A DNA stretch of 64,000 nucleotides from JAMZMI01 sp964353015 (GTDB taxonomy: Bacteria; Bacteroidota; Bacteroidia; Cytophagales; Cyclobacteriaceae), in contig CAYGUA010000024.1 of assembly GCA_964353015.1 (NCBI GenBank), positions 1 to 64,000 of the forward strand, read 5' to 3'. Below, one piece after another: positions 45,815 through 54,628 of the stretch. Below the pieces are notes generated by a model that did not search any database, was not told where the DNA came from, and saw nothing but the letters and a program-made list of their open reading frames with translations. Made by a program: the position numbers and the translations under genes. The stretch's first letter is position 1. The number at the start of each line of letters is the position of its first letter.

Positions 45815-46777
45815 ATGCCAATTATTGAAAATTCTAGTTACAAATCCCGGCCATTCTTTCTGATTAATGAACATTGGGAAACGATAGTGCCATCCCTTTT
45901 TTTAAAAGGTCCGGAACTGAATTATAAAAGATCCCGATTGGAATTGAATGATGGTGATTTTTTGGATATGGATTATCTGAATGGTGGCAATAATAGATGC
46001 CTGATAATTACCCATGGATTGGAGGGTGATTCAGGAAGATATTATGTGAAAAGAACGGCAAAATATTTTCATGAACGTGGCTGGGATATCATCGCCTGGA
46101 ATTGCAGAAGTTGTAGTGGTGAGATGAATAGATTACCAAGGTTTTATCATCATGGCGAAACTGGAGATCTTGATTTTATCGTAAATCAGGGACTTGATAA
46201 AGGCTATGAAAAAATAGTTCTTTTTGGCTATTCGATGGGAGGGAGTATGAGCCTTAAATTTCTTGGAGAAAAACTGCGTGATAATCGTGTTAAGGGGGCA
46301 ATCACTTTTTCTGTTCCATGCAATCTAAAAGATAGTTCGGATGTTTTAAAGTTGAAAGAAAATCAAATCTATGAAAAGAGATTTCTAGCCAAGCTGGTTG
46401 AAAAGATGAAATTGAAAGCCCAACTCTTTCCAGATTTAATTGATATATCTGAAATCGATTCTCTTGCTGATTTTGATGAATTTCATGAAAAATTTTCAGC
46501 GCCTCTTCATGGCTTTAGAGATAAGGCACATTTCTTTCAATCAGCCACTTGTGATCAATTTCTGAATGATATCCGTGTACCAACCTTAATAGTAAATGCG
46601 GGGAATGACCCTATGCTCGGACCAAAATGTTATCCTCTTGAATTAGCTAAGAAAAGTGATCACGTTTATTTGGAAATACCTAAAGTTGGTGGACATGTTG
46701 GCTTTACTCTTTTAACTAAAAAACATAGCTGGATGGAAGAAAGGGCGCAAGCTTTTATCGAATGTCACAATTGGTAA
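45815..46777 (+). CDS. YheT-type alpha/beta hydrolase
   Basis: A 320-residue cytoplasmic hydrolase of the YheT/ABHD1-3 group. Family marks are ITHGLEGDSGRYYVKRTA, WDIIAWNCRSCSGEMNRLPR and YHHGETGDLDFIV. The nucleophile elbow is FGYSMGGSMSLK, the Asp lies in NAGNDPML and the His in KVGGHVGF, so the triad is complete. Substrates are probably esters or lipids but undefined. The 45-aa membrane protein gene precedes it on the same strand. Confidence 0.9.
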   Translation: MPIIENSSYKSRPFFLINEHWETIVPSLFLKGPELNYKRSRLELNDGDFLDMDYLNGGNNRCLIITHGLEGDSGRYYVKRTAKYFHERGWDIIAWNCRSCSGEMNRLPRFYHHGETGDLDFIVNQGLDKGYEKIVLFGYSMGGSMSLKFLGEKLRDNRVKGAITFSVPCNLKDSSDVLKLKENQIYEKRFLAKLVEKMKLKAQLFPDLIDISEIDSLADFDEFHEKFSAPLHGFRDKAHFFQSATCDQFLNDIRVPTLIVNAGNDPMLGPKCYPLELAKKSDHVYLEIPKVGGHVGFTLLTKKHSWMEERAQAFIECHNW

Positions 46778-46795
46778 ATTTCTAATCTAATATTT

Positions 46796-47293
46796 CTATT
46801 TCTTTTCAAAGTCCAATGAAACGGAATTGATGCAATATCTAAGACCTGTAGGTTTTGGGCCATCTGGAAAGACATGACCTAAGTGTCCACCACATCTGGA
46901 GCAGAGTACTTCAGTTCTGCTCATACCATAAGTCTTGTCTGTTTCCTCAGCGACATTTTCTTTTGAAATGGGCTGATAAAATGAAGGCCAACCTGAACCT
47001 GATTCAAACTTTGTTGAAGATTCAAAAAGTGGGAGTTTACAAGCAGCACAGGTGTATGTGCCTTTATCGTGGTTATTCCAAAGATCTCCAGTAAATGCTC
47101 GTTCTGTGCCTTTTTCACGCAGAACGTAATATTCCATTTCTGTCAACTTCTCCTTCCATTCAAGATTACTTAGATTCCATTCTTCTGATATCTGAAGAGT
47201 TGTTTGTGCGGGTTTTTCTTGATTTGATGGTGAGGTTTGGGCACAGGAAGTGAGTACAAAAAATGGTGCTAAGACGTATAAAGAGATTTTCAT
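46796..47293 (-). CDS. msrB: Lipoprotein methionine (R)-sulfoxide reductase
   Basis: Reduces methionine-R-sulfoxide in proteins, here in the envelope. The 165-residue protein has a lipoprotein signal (LAPFFVLTSC, Cys17). The MsrB fold has two zinc CxxC pairs (TCAAC and CSRCGGHLGH) and the active-site Cys in LRYCINSVSL, with GSGWPSF also present. A second, cytoplasmic msrB is at 48611-49006, with lhgO between, all on the same strand. Confidence 0.93.
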   Translation of the reverse strand: MKISLYVLAPFFVLTSCAQTSPSNQEKPAQTTLQISEEWNLSNLEWKEKLTEMEYYVLREKGTERAFTGDLWNNHDKGTYTCAACKLPLFESSTKFESGSGWPSFYQPISKENVAEETDKTYGMSRTEVLCSRCGGHLGHVFPDGPKPTGLRYCINSVSLDFEKK

Positions 47294-47343
47294 TTTGAAT
47301 CCAGTATTTGTTTGTTTTCAAAACGAACCCGATTACAATTTGT

Positions 47344-48540
47344 TTATTGAAAGCGCTTTAATGCAAGCCCGGCGACATGTTCACCTATTGCAAGGGAAGA
47401 AGTAGCAGCCGGTGATGGTGCATTTCCTACATTAATTACTTTTTGGTTTTCGAGGATTAAAAAATCATCTATTAATCCACCGTCTTTATCACATGCTTGC
47501 GCTCTTACGCCAGAACCTCCTGGTTCTAAATCGCTTTGCTGAATATCTGGCAGGAGCTCTTGTAAAGCTTTTGTGAAAGCAGCTTTTGAAAACGATCTGT
47601 AGAATTCGCCTAATCCGGTTTTCCAATATTTAGCTGCAACTTTTCTAAATCCTTTCCACCTAAGGCTTTCTGATAATTCGCCTAAATTCACCTTGGACTT
47701 TGAGTAACCTTCTCTGCTAAACGCAAAAACCGCATTTGGTCCTGCTTCAATTCCACCGTGGATCATCCGGGTAAAGTGGACTCCTAAAAATGGGAAATTT
47801 GGATCCGGAACGGGGTAAATAAGGTTTTTAACAAGATATTCTTTTTCCTTTTTGATTTTGAAATATTCGCCTCTGAACGGGATGATTTTATAGTTCACTT
47901 CCATACCAGTCAGTTTAGCAACTTTATCGGAATACAGACCTGAGCAGTTGATTACAAGCCTGGTTGTCAGCGATTGATGATCGGTTTCTACCTGAATAAA
48001 TTGGCCATTTTCTTTGATGTCAAGTACTTTATTTCCGGTAAAAATATCTCCATTGAAATGTTTGATTTTTTCGGCATATTTATTTGCAACCTCCTTGTAA
48101 TCAATAATTCCTGTTTGAGGTACATAAATACCCTGAACGCCATTCACATAAGGTTCATATTCTTTCAGATCATCACCATATAGACGTTTCATGCCTGTCA
48201 AACCATTCTTTTCACCTCTTTCGTAAAGTGTATTTAAAGTTGTGATTTGAGATTCATTTGTGGCTACCACGATCTTACCACACAAGTCGTAGGTGATTTC
48301 CTCCTGATCGCAGAATTTAATGAGTTGGTTATAGCCATCGACACAATTTTTTGCTTTTAGGCTTCCCGGTTTATAATATAGTCCAGAATGAATCACGCCA
48401 CTGTTATGCCCAGTTTGGTGTTTGGCAAGTCCACTTTCCTTTTCAACTACAGCTACACGGAGCTTGGGATTTGCTTCTTTAATTTTTAATGCAGAAGCAA
48501 GTCCTACTATTCCACCACCTATGACAACTACATTGTACAT
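47344..48540 (-). CDS. lhgO: L-2-hydroxyglutarate oxidase
   Basis: An FAD enzyme of 398 residues oxidising L-2-hydroxyglutarate to 2-oxoglutarate, feeding electrons to the membrane quinone pool in known cases. VIGGGIVGLASALKI binds FAD, and HQTGHNSGVIHSGLYYKPGS is the LhgO signature. Later IPFRGEYFKI and the C-terminal NVGNAPSPAATSSLAIGEHV also agree. It lies between two msrB genes with short gaps; co-transcription is plausible, though the functional link is unclear. Confidence 0.93.
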   Translation of the reverse strand: MYNVVVIGGGIVGLASALKIKEANPKLRVAVVEKESGLAKHQTGHNSGVIHSGLYYKPGSLKAKNCVDGYNQLIKFCDQEEITYDLCGKIVVATNESQITTLNTLYERGEKNGLTGMKRLYGDDLKEYEPYVNGVQGIYVPQTGIIDYKEVANKYAEKIKHFNGDIFTGNKVLDIKENGQFIQVETDHQSLTTRLVINCSGLYSDKVAKLTGMEVNYKIIPFRGEYFKIKKEKEYLVKNLIYPVPDPNFPFLGVHFTRMIHGGIEAGPNAVFAFSREGYSKSKVNLGELSESLRWKGFRKVAAKYWKTGLGEFYRSFSKAAFTKALQELLPDIQQSDLEPGGSGVRAQACDKDGGLIDDFLILENQKVINVGNAPSPAATSSLAIGEHVAGLALKRFQ

Positions 48541-48610
48541 CGACTATTCCTTTTTTTCTTTCGGCAAAGATGTAAAAAATGATTTTCTAGTGGTAATGAT
48601 TTTCGACAGG

Positions 48611-49006
48611 TTATTGATCTTTTTCAAACTTCAATGAAATAGAATTCATACAATATCGCTCTCCAGTTGGTTTTGGCCCATCATGAAACACATGGCCCAA
48701 ATGACCATCACATTTTGCGCATGTCACCTCGGTTCTTATCATACCAAGAGTTTTGTCCATTTTTAATGTGACCGCTTCTGGGGAGACAGGAGCAAAAAAA
48801 CTTGGCCATCCTGATCCTGAGTCAAATTTTGTGTCTGAGGAAAAGAGTGGGTTAGAACATGCAGCACATTCATATATCCCAGTTTCTTTGTTGTTTAAAA
48901 GTGCGCCAGTCCAAGCTCGTTCTGTACCTTTTTCTCTTAATACTTTAAATTCTTCAGGACTCAATTCTGTGAGCCACTCTTCATTAGTTTTATTAATTTT
49001 GCTCAT
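48611..49006 (-). CDS. msrB: Methionine (R)-sulfoxide reductase, cytoplasmic
   Basis: A 131-residue MsrB without a signal peptide. Motifs: zinc CxxC pairs in ECAACSNPLF and CAKCDGHLGHVFHDGPKPTG, substrate-site GSGWPSF, and catalytic Cys in ERYCMNSISLKF. It is a paralogue of the envelope MsrB at 46796-47293, with the same order of segments, and lhgO lies between them. This gives reductases in two compartments. It is the first gene of the three. Confidence 0.94.
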   Translation of the reverse strand: MSKINKTNEEWLTELSPEEFKVLREKGTERAWTGALLNNKETGIYECAACSNPLFSSDTKFDSGSGWPSFFAPVSPEAVTLKMDKTLGMIRTEVTCAKCDGHLGHVFHDGPKPTGERYCMNSISLKFEKDQ

Positions 49007-49344
49007 AATTTCAATTGTTAATCCAATCTGTTCACTGGTGAAACTAAATACTATTTAAAGGGTTTCTAATCCGTTCATCATTTTAATGATAAAAAATGAA
49101 ACTTGGGTATTAAAAATTCATTTAAGTGATCAAACCTCAACCTAATTAAATGAAGAAAAGACAATTTATAATATTGGGAATTGCTCTTTCCATTCTTTTT
49201 GGCTCTTATTGAAAGACTAAGTTGGTTTTCTGAATCAGTAACTCGCTAATCCCACGGGTAAAAGAAATCATGTGCCATTTTTATCCTCATTTGTTCAAAA
49301 ATAAAGTTGATGAGGTTGATAGGTGGCATTATTGAAAGATACAA
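49007..49344. other. Intergenic region with a possible gene remnant
   Basis: No intact gene was recognised. At 49150-49212 an ATG opens a 20-codon frame encoding a hydrophobic N-terminus (KKRQFIILGIALSILFGSY) that ends in TGA. It looks like the start of a membrane-fusion or exported protein, now lost or broken. At 49273-49328 an interrupted inverted repeat (TGCCA/TGGCA, CTCAT/ATGAG) could form a weak hairpin after the PBP4 gene. Confidence 0.35.
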
Positions 49345-50664
49345 TCAATAAGCATCGTGAATTTTCCCAAGGAGCTTTTCCATTTCTTGTTTTACTTCTG
49401 ATGTTTTTGTGATGTAGTTGTTATTCATCAGGCTGAATATCAATGTTTTTCCTGATTTAGTTTTTAAGTATCCACTTAAATTGTGGTTGTTACTTAATGT
49501 ACCTGTTTTGGCATATACATAAGGTTGATCTGCCTTATAATAGTCCTTAATTGTACCTGAAATGCCACCAATTGGGAAAATGTATTCGATAGTTTCCCAA
49601 GATTCATTCTTGTATATTTTATCTAAAACAGAAACAAAGGTTCGCGGAGTTATCATGTTGTACCGCGACAATCCTGATCCATCTTTCCAGATAATTGGAT
49701 CAGGTAAAAACACACTCCATTGCTTCAAAAGATAGGCACGAAAGACATCAATGTCTGTAAATCCATTCATTAGAGCACAATGAATCAGCAATTGCTCAGC
49801 AAGGAAATTATCACTTGGAAGCATCATCATTGATATCACATATTTCGTAGAGTGACTGAATATATTTTCAGCAGACAGAGGCATGCTATCAACCACCACT
49901 ACAGTGCTTTGTAGTGTGTCAGTTAGCAAAGTGGATATAAGCTCATAGTCAACAATAAAAGGTATTTCTCTTTGGTAGATGGAGCTATCTGATTCTATCC
50001 AGGCATTGAAGATATTTGCAAATTCAGTTCTGTAAATCAAATCTCCAGGTCTTATACCCTTATATATTTCCACATAATCTTCGAAAAATGAGGGTATTAT
50101 TTTCATAGAGTCATATTGGTTAAAAATCCGAACACTATTCCCATAAATGGGCAACCAAGACCTCTCTACCTGAAACCCATAAGGGTAATCGTCCCAAGCC
50201 CAACCAGAGCCATATTTTGACAACTGTTCTGATGGGTAATTGATATAGATATTTTTACCCTTAAGTTTGGATAATGCTTTTTGTGTTGGGAAATCAGGAT
50301 GGAGGAACGTTGGATCGCCGAGTGGTCTAATGAACAATGAATCACCAATCTCAGTAAACGAAAAACTAGCAAGTGAATCTCCAAGTTTTTGGAGGCATGT
50401 GAATGAAGTGAGAATTTTGACATTCGATGCTGGCGTGAAATATAAGTGATCGTTATAGTTGCAAAGAAATTTATCAGTTTGTGGATCATAGAGCGAAAAT
50501 CCAGTCAAATGATTTTTAAAATAGGTTGATTTATTGATCTCCTTTGATATGTCTTTATTGCTAATAGTATATTTTAATGATTGACAACCAAAAAGAAAGA
50601 AGACAAGAACAGCCACAAAGGATTGTGTTTTTAATATTTGGTTAATTTTTGAGGCTATTTTCAT
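49345..50664 (-). CDS. dacB: PBP4-type D-alanyl-D-alanine carboxypeptidase lipoprotein
   Basis: Peptidoglycan D,D-carboxypeptidase/endopeptidase of the S13 (DacB/PBP4) family. The 439-residue protein has a lipoprotein signal (VFFLFGC, Cys27). Penicillin-binding motifs are all present: PASNVK with Ser80 and Lys83 (SxxK), LPSDNFLAEQ (SxN) and AKTGTLSN (KTG). The fold is thus complete. It is divergent from the antiporter gene; a 19-bp palindrome lies between them. Confidence 0.9.
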   Translation of the reverse strand: MKIASKINQILKTQSFVAVLVFFLFGCQSLKYTISNKDISKEINKSTYFKNHLTGFSLYDPQTDKFLCNYNDHLYFTPASNVKILTSFTCLQKLGDSLASFSFTEIGDSLFIRPLGDPTFLHPDFPTQKALSKLKGKNIYINYPSEQLSKYGSGWAWDDYPYGFQVERSWLPIYGNSVRIFNQYDSMKIIPSFFEDYVEIYKGIRPGDLIYRTEFANIFNAWIESDSSIYQREIPFIVDYELISTLLTDTLQSTVVVVDSMPLSAENIFSHSTKYVISMMMLPSDNFLAEQLLIHCALMNGFTDIDVFRAYLLKQWSVFLPDPIIWKDGSGLSRYNMITPRTFVSVLDKIYKNESWETIEYIFPIGGISGTIKDYYKADQPYVYAKTGTLSNNHNLSGYLKTKSGKTLIFSLMNNNYITKTSEVKQEMEKLLGKIHDAY

Positions 50665-50728
50665 GCATTTAATTGATTTATGCCTTTGATCTGATATATG
50701 ATTAATAAAGGGTAATTATAACTCAGCT

Positions 50729-50747
50729 AATTTCATTTAATGAAATT
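50729..50747. promoter_or_regulatory. Perfect palindrome between dacB and the antiporter gene
   Basis: AATTTCATT-T-AATGAAATT is a 9-1-9 perfect palindrome, 55 bp before the antiporter ATG and 64 bp before the dacB ATG. It is a candidate binding site for a dimeric regulator; no specific regulator is implied. Confidence 0.4.
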
Positions 50748-50802
50748 TTGTATTTAATTTGACCACTAAAATAGCTAATCCTAACGCTTCATTTTATAGC
50801 CA

Positions 50803-52092
50803 ATGAGTATTCTTGACCTAATCACGCTGCTAATCTTTATGGCAGCAGTTTTCACACTTGTAAATATTACTGTGCTCAAGTTGCCTTCCACAATTGGATT
50901 GATGGCAATTGCCCTGATGATGTCTGTTGTCATTCTTGGACTGGGTTTCATATTTCCGGCTGTTACAGGTGCAGCTGAACACATAGTAGAAGCCTTTGAT
51001 TTCAAAGAAGTCTTGCTGGATGTAATGCTTAACTTCCTCTTATTTGCAGGTGCCTTGTCTGTTAACCTAAATACCCTTTTGGAGGAACGTTGGCCTGTTT
51101 TGATATTGGCTACTGTAGGTACGTTGATATCAACCTTTATTGTCGGAATGTTGGTCTGGTTTATTTTTCCATTGCTTGGTGTGGAAATACCGATGATCTA
51201 TTGTTTTCTTTTTGGTGCCTTAATATCGCCAACTGATCCAATTGCTGTTTTGGCCCTGGTAAAAGAATATGCCATATCTAAGAAACTTGAAATAAAGATT
51301 GCTGGAGAATCACTATTCAATGATGGAGTTGGAGTTGTAATATTTCTTACTATTTTGAATATAGCTCAGGCTCAATTTGGAGGTGATGCGGCCGTTGAAA
51401 GTCCTCACGGTGGAGGAGATATAACCACATTGTCAGTTTTGATGCTATTTGGTAGAGAGGTTATAGGTGGATTATTGATGGGAGCCGTTTTTGGATTTTT
51501 AGGTTTTAAATTATTGGATTTCATAGACAATGATCATGTCGAGCTCGAAGTATTAGTTACTCTTACTTTGGTTATGGTTGGTGGTAGAATTGCAGAATTA
51601 CTTCATGTTTCAGCACCACTTGCGATGGTTGTAATGGGGCTATTTATAGGAAATGAAGGTCGGGATGAAAAACTCGCAAATGCCACGGGAGAATACGTTT
51701 TTAAGTTTTGGCACCTGCTCGATGAAGCTTTAAATGCCATATTATTCATTTTGGTCGGATTGGAAATGATTGTTATAGCGCACACATTCTCACTAGATAG
51801 TATTGCTATTGGTGTGATCGGAGTGTTGATTGTATTATCTGCAAGATTTGTAGGAGTTACAGTTCCGATCAAAATCATGAGTATCTGGAGAGAGTTTGAG
51901 CCAAAGACTATTGCCATTTTGACATGGGGAGGATTGCGTGGAGGAATTTCAGTAGCGCTGGCCCTTTCACTATCAGAATTTGAGTGGATCGATCATGGAG
52001 TTAAGGAAACTATATTATTTGTCACGTATTGTTGCGTAGTATTTTCAATTTTAGTTCAGGGTTTGACTATAGGAAAACTTTTGAAAGACTAA
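50803..52092 (+). CDS. CPA1 family cation/proton antiporter
   Basis: A 429-residue inner-membrane antiporter (Na+ or K+ for H+) with about 12 hydrophobic helices. The family motifs are ALISPTDPIAVLALVKEY (residues 139-156) and AGESLFNDGVGVVIF, with the ion-binding Asn173-Asp174 pair. A conserved Arg-rich late helix segment is TWGGLRGGISVALAL. Length is normal for CPA1 members without a large C-terminal tail. Osmolyte and ion genes (K+ channel, trehalose synthesis) follow within 8 kb. The GPP34 gene starts 40 bp downstream on the same strand. Confidence 0.92.
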   Translation: MSILDLITLLIFMAAVFTLVNITVLKLPSTIGLMAIALMMSVVILGLGFIFPAVTGAAEHIVEAFDFKEVLLDVMLNFLLFAGALSVNLNTLLEERWPVLILATVGTLISTFIVGMLVWFIFPLLGVEIPMIYCFLFGALISPTDPIAVLALVKEYAISKKLEIKIAGESLFNDGVGVVIFLTILNIAQAQFGGDAAVESPHGGGDITTLSVLMLFGREVIGGLLMGAVFGFLGFKLLDFIDNDHVELEVLVTLTLVMVGGRIAELLHVSAPLAMVVMGLFIGNEGRDEKLANATGEYVFKFWHLLDEALNAILFILVGLEMIVIAHTFSLDSIAIGVIGVLIVLSARFVGVTVPIKIMSIWREFEPKTIAILTWGGLRGGISVALALSLSEFEWIDHGVKETILFVTYCCVVFSILVQGLTIGKLLKD

Positions 52093-52132
52093 ATTTGCGG
52101 CTGAAAACGAAATTTTAATAAGAATATCAAGT

Positions 52133-52762
52133 ATGAAATTAACGATTGCAGAAGGTCTTTATCTTATTGCGTTGGATGATGAAGAAGGTAGACTTTTATC
52201 AGCAGCAGAAAAAACAATAGATGGGGGTGTATTAAGTGCCTTCGTTCTTGAATTATTTTTACTTAAAAAAATCGACCTTGCTGAAGGTAAGGTGTCAGTA
52301 ATTGATGGTTCAGGTACAGGCACAAAAATTCTTGATCAGGTTCTTCAAAAACTAAAATCGGGTACTCCTATTGTAGAGCAAGTTGAAAGTCTAGTGCATC
52401 ATTTCGCACATATACAAGAAGATCTGACAGAGCTTCTGATGCAAAGAGGTATACTTAGGAAGGAGTCAACTAAGTTGCTCTGGATACCACTTTCTGAGAG
52501 AATGGATAATGCGAATTATGCATTCGAACAAGAGATTAGAGATTCACTGAAAACCATAGTTTTCAAAAATGCTAAACCAACAGCCTCATTCGTAATTCTG
52601 ATGAGTCTTATTTACGACTGTCATATACTAAATGAGGTATTTCCAGATAAAGATGAACTTATTGATGCGGTTAAAGTAGCTAAGGATATTGTGAATTCTC
52701 CAGTGATTGATGCTGATCTATCTAATGCATTGGTCGAATTGAGAAAATACTTTTCAAAATAG
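52133..52762 (+). CDS. GPP34 (Golgi phosphoprotein 3-like) family protein
   Basis: A 209-residue soluble helical protein. GPP34 marks include the start LTIAEGLYLIALDDEEGRLL, the segment GGVLSAFVLELFLLKKIDL and the C-terminal helices. The eukaryotic relatives bind phosphatidylinositol 4-phosphate on Golgi membranes; the bacterial members, common in Actinobacteria and Bacteroidota, have no settled function. It lies 40 bp after the antiporter gene, probably in one transcript. Confidence 0.85.
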   Translation: MKLTIAEGLYLIALDDEEGRLLSAAEKTIDGGVLSAFVLELFLLKKIDLAEGKVSVIDGSGTGTKILDQVLQKLKSGTPIVEQVESLVHHFAHIQEDLTELLMQRGILRKESTKLLWIPLSERMDNANYAFEQEIRDSLKTIVFKNAKPTASFVILMSLIYDCHILNEVFPDKDELIDAVKVAKDIVNSPVIDADLSNALVELRKYFSK

Positions 52763-52826
52763 AATATAGGTTGAATCTAATTTACAAAAGGTCAGAGGTA
52801 TACTCGTTATATCCCGACTTTTTGAG

Positions 52827-53279
52827 TTATTCAGTTTTTTCATTTAAAAGGCTATTATCGCTTTTTAACATTGATCCTTCAAGTTTTTCTAACTCCATAC
52901 TCTCGGCATTGAGATTTCTTTGAAATATTTGATCCGTTTCTTCTCGGACAGCACTCAAGTCAGCATTTCTTGTATTAGCTAAAATTCTATTTTGTAATTC
53001 TGTAATTGTTTTAAGATAAGCCAGGATTGTATCTTGCTTTTCCATCAACACATTGGCTCTAAACGCCATGAAACCAAAACCCTCATGTGGGTTGTTGTTA
53101 TCCTTTTCCAAAATCAAATACTCAATCCCATCAACAGTAATCTTATCAAAATGGAATGCGATGTTTTCGTGGATTTCTCGTGGCTTAAATGCTTCACCTT
53201 CATTTAAATCCTTGTTTTCACAGCTAAATATTGTAAGCAACAATATAGTGATAGATAAAAAAGACGTTGATTTTAGCAT
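52827..53279 (-). CDS. Hypothetical lipoprotein with C-terminal coiled coil
   Basis: A 150-residue lipoprotein of unknown function. The signal ITILLLTIFSC ends in a lipobox Cys near residue 19. A short beta-like region (FHFDKITVDGIEYLILEKDN) precedes a helical C-terminal half rich in Glu and Leu. It starts 10 bp after the K+ channel gene on the same strand, so both are likely expressed together. No family was recognised. Confidence 0.65.
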   Translation of the reverse strand: MLKSTSFLSITILLLTIFSCENKDLNEGEAFKPREIHENIAFHFDKITVDGIEYLILEKDNNNPHEGFGFMAFRANVLMEKQDTILAYLKTITELQNRILANTRNADLSAVREETDQIFQRNLNAESMELEKLEGSMLKSDNSLLNEKTE

Positions 53280-53289
53280 TTTAAATATA

Positions 53290-54375
53290 TTATTTTTTTT
53301 CCCTGATATAACCTTCGTTCACCGAGAAGAGATTACGTATCAGTTTAAATGACTTTCCGTTAAGAATAATTATCAGGTAGTCTCCCTTGGCTATATTTAG
53401 ATCGCCAAGCGGATTTTTAATCAATCTTTTATTTCCGAATTTATCTCTTTTTGTAATCCCTATTAAAACCGCGTTATATCGCTTTTTTAAATCAAAAAAA
53501 GCTTCCTGATAAGGTTTGCCAAGGTAAGGATTTGCTGAGGTAACAAGAAATTGTTTGATATCATAATCTGAATCACCCTCGGCAAATGACATGATTGACT
53601 CACTGTAGGTGGCTACATCTGGCTCGAACATATATGAAGCCAACAGCTTAGAAGCAATTTCATGTTTAGAAATGGTATTTGTGACTCCTGCGCTTATAAA
53701 TGTGTTTTTCAAATCACCATTATCTAATGTGACTACATAATCCAGATTAGGGAAATTTTTCTTCATATTAAGGATGTACACCAGTTTCTCCGTGTCATCA
53801 TCCAGATTTACAAATATGATGGAGGATTGTTCGATATTAGCTTTTTTCAACATTTCCATATTGTTGAAATCAGTGTACAAAACGTAAACGCCTTTCGCAC
53901 CTTCTTCTTCTTTGATAAAATCAATATCGTTTTTATTGTTGGTAATTATTGCTACCTTCTTACCAACTCCAATCAACTGACTTAAAACGAGTTTACCAAA
54001 TTCATTCCAGCCAATAATTACTGCGTGATCTTCCATATTTGTTCCATTAAGGCCTAATTTCTTGTTTTCTTTAATTGTTGCAATGAGGGATGAAAATTGA
54101 CCGATCAAAATCCCGTATATCCCCAAGCTAATAAGTACAAATACCATTGATAAGTATCTGCCAAATTCAGTAGCTGGGACTAAATCTCCATATCCAACTG
54201 TACTCAATGTCACTAGTGAGAACCAGATGGCATCTCTGTAATTTGTGATGGCTGCTTGGGTGCTACCAACTTCAGCCCTAATGAGTAAGGTGATGAGGAT
54301 AAAATAGAAGATGAAACCAGAAAGGATACTTAGGATAATCCTCAGAGATTTGTTTTTTATTAATCTTTGATACAT
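53290..54375 (-). CDS. Potassium channel with RCK (TrkA-N) domain
   Basis: A 361-residue K+ channel subunit of the two-helix type. The two membrane helices flank the selectivity filter TVGYGD (residues 59-64). A cytoplasmic RCK module follows: the Rossmann strand HAVIIGWNEFGKLVLSQL and a TrkA-C-like part near 270-345. The RCK domain normally gates in response to Ca2+ or nucleotides. The lipoprotein gene follows within 10 bp. Channel, antiporter and trehalose genes together suggest an osmotic or ion theme, by position only. Confidence 0.92.
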   Translation of the reverse strand: MYQRLIKNKSLRIILSILSGFIFYFILITLLIRAEVGSTQAAITNYRDAIWFSLVTLSTVGYGDLVPATEFGRYLSMVFVLISLGIYGILIGQFSSLIATIKENKKLGLNGTNMEDHAVIIGWNEFGKLVLSQLIGVGKKVAIITNNKNDIDFIKEEEGAKGVYVLYTDFNNMEMLKKANIEQSSIIFVNLDDDTEKLVYILNMKKNFPNLDYVVTLDNGDLKNTFISAGVTNTISKHEIASKLLASYMFEPDVATYSESIMSFAEGDSDYDIKQFLVTSANPYLGKPYQEAFFDLKKRYNAVLIGITKRDKFGNKRLIKNPLGDLNIAKGDYLIIILNGKSFKLIRNLFSVNEGYIREKK

Positions 54376-54628
54376 AGATCAGGCAATGAATAGACCAAAT
54401 ATAACAAAAGGCAACAATTGTATCCTATCATACTGGCGCTAAGAATTTAGATGTAGAAAAATATTTTGTAGTTGAGCTTAATATTGTTTTTTTTGGAGCA
54501 AAGTATATAATGAGTTTGATGAAACCTGAATAAATAATATTTACTGAAAAATGCATAATTATTAAGAATATTAAAGATTCATTATGTTAATTGCAATATA
54601 TTAGGGTTTTATTAAACAAAACAACAGA

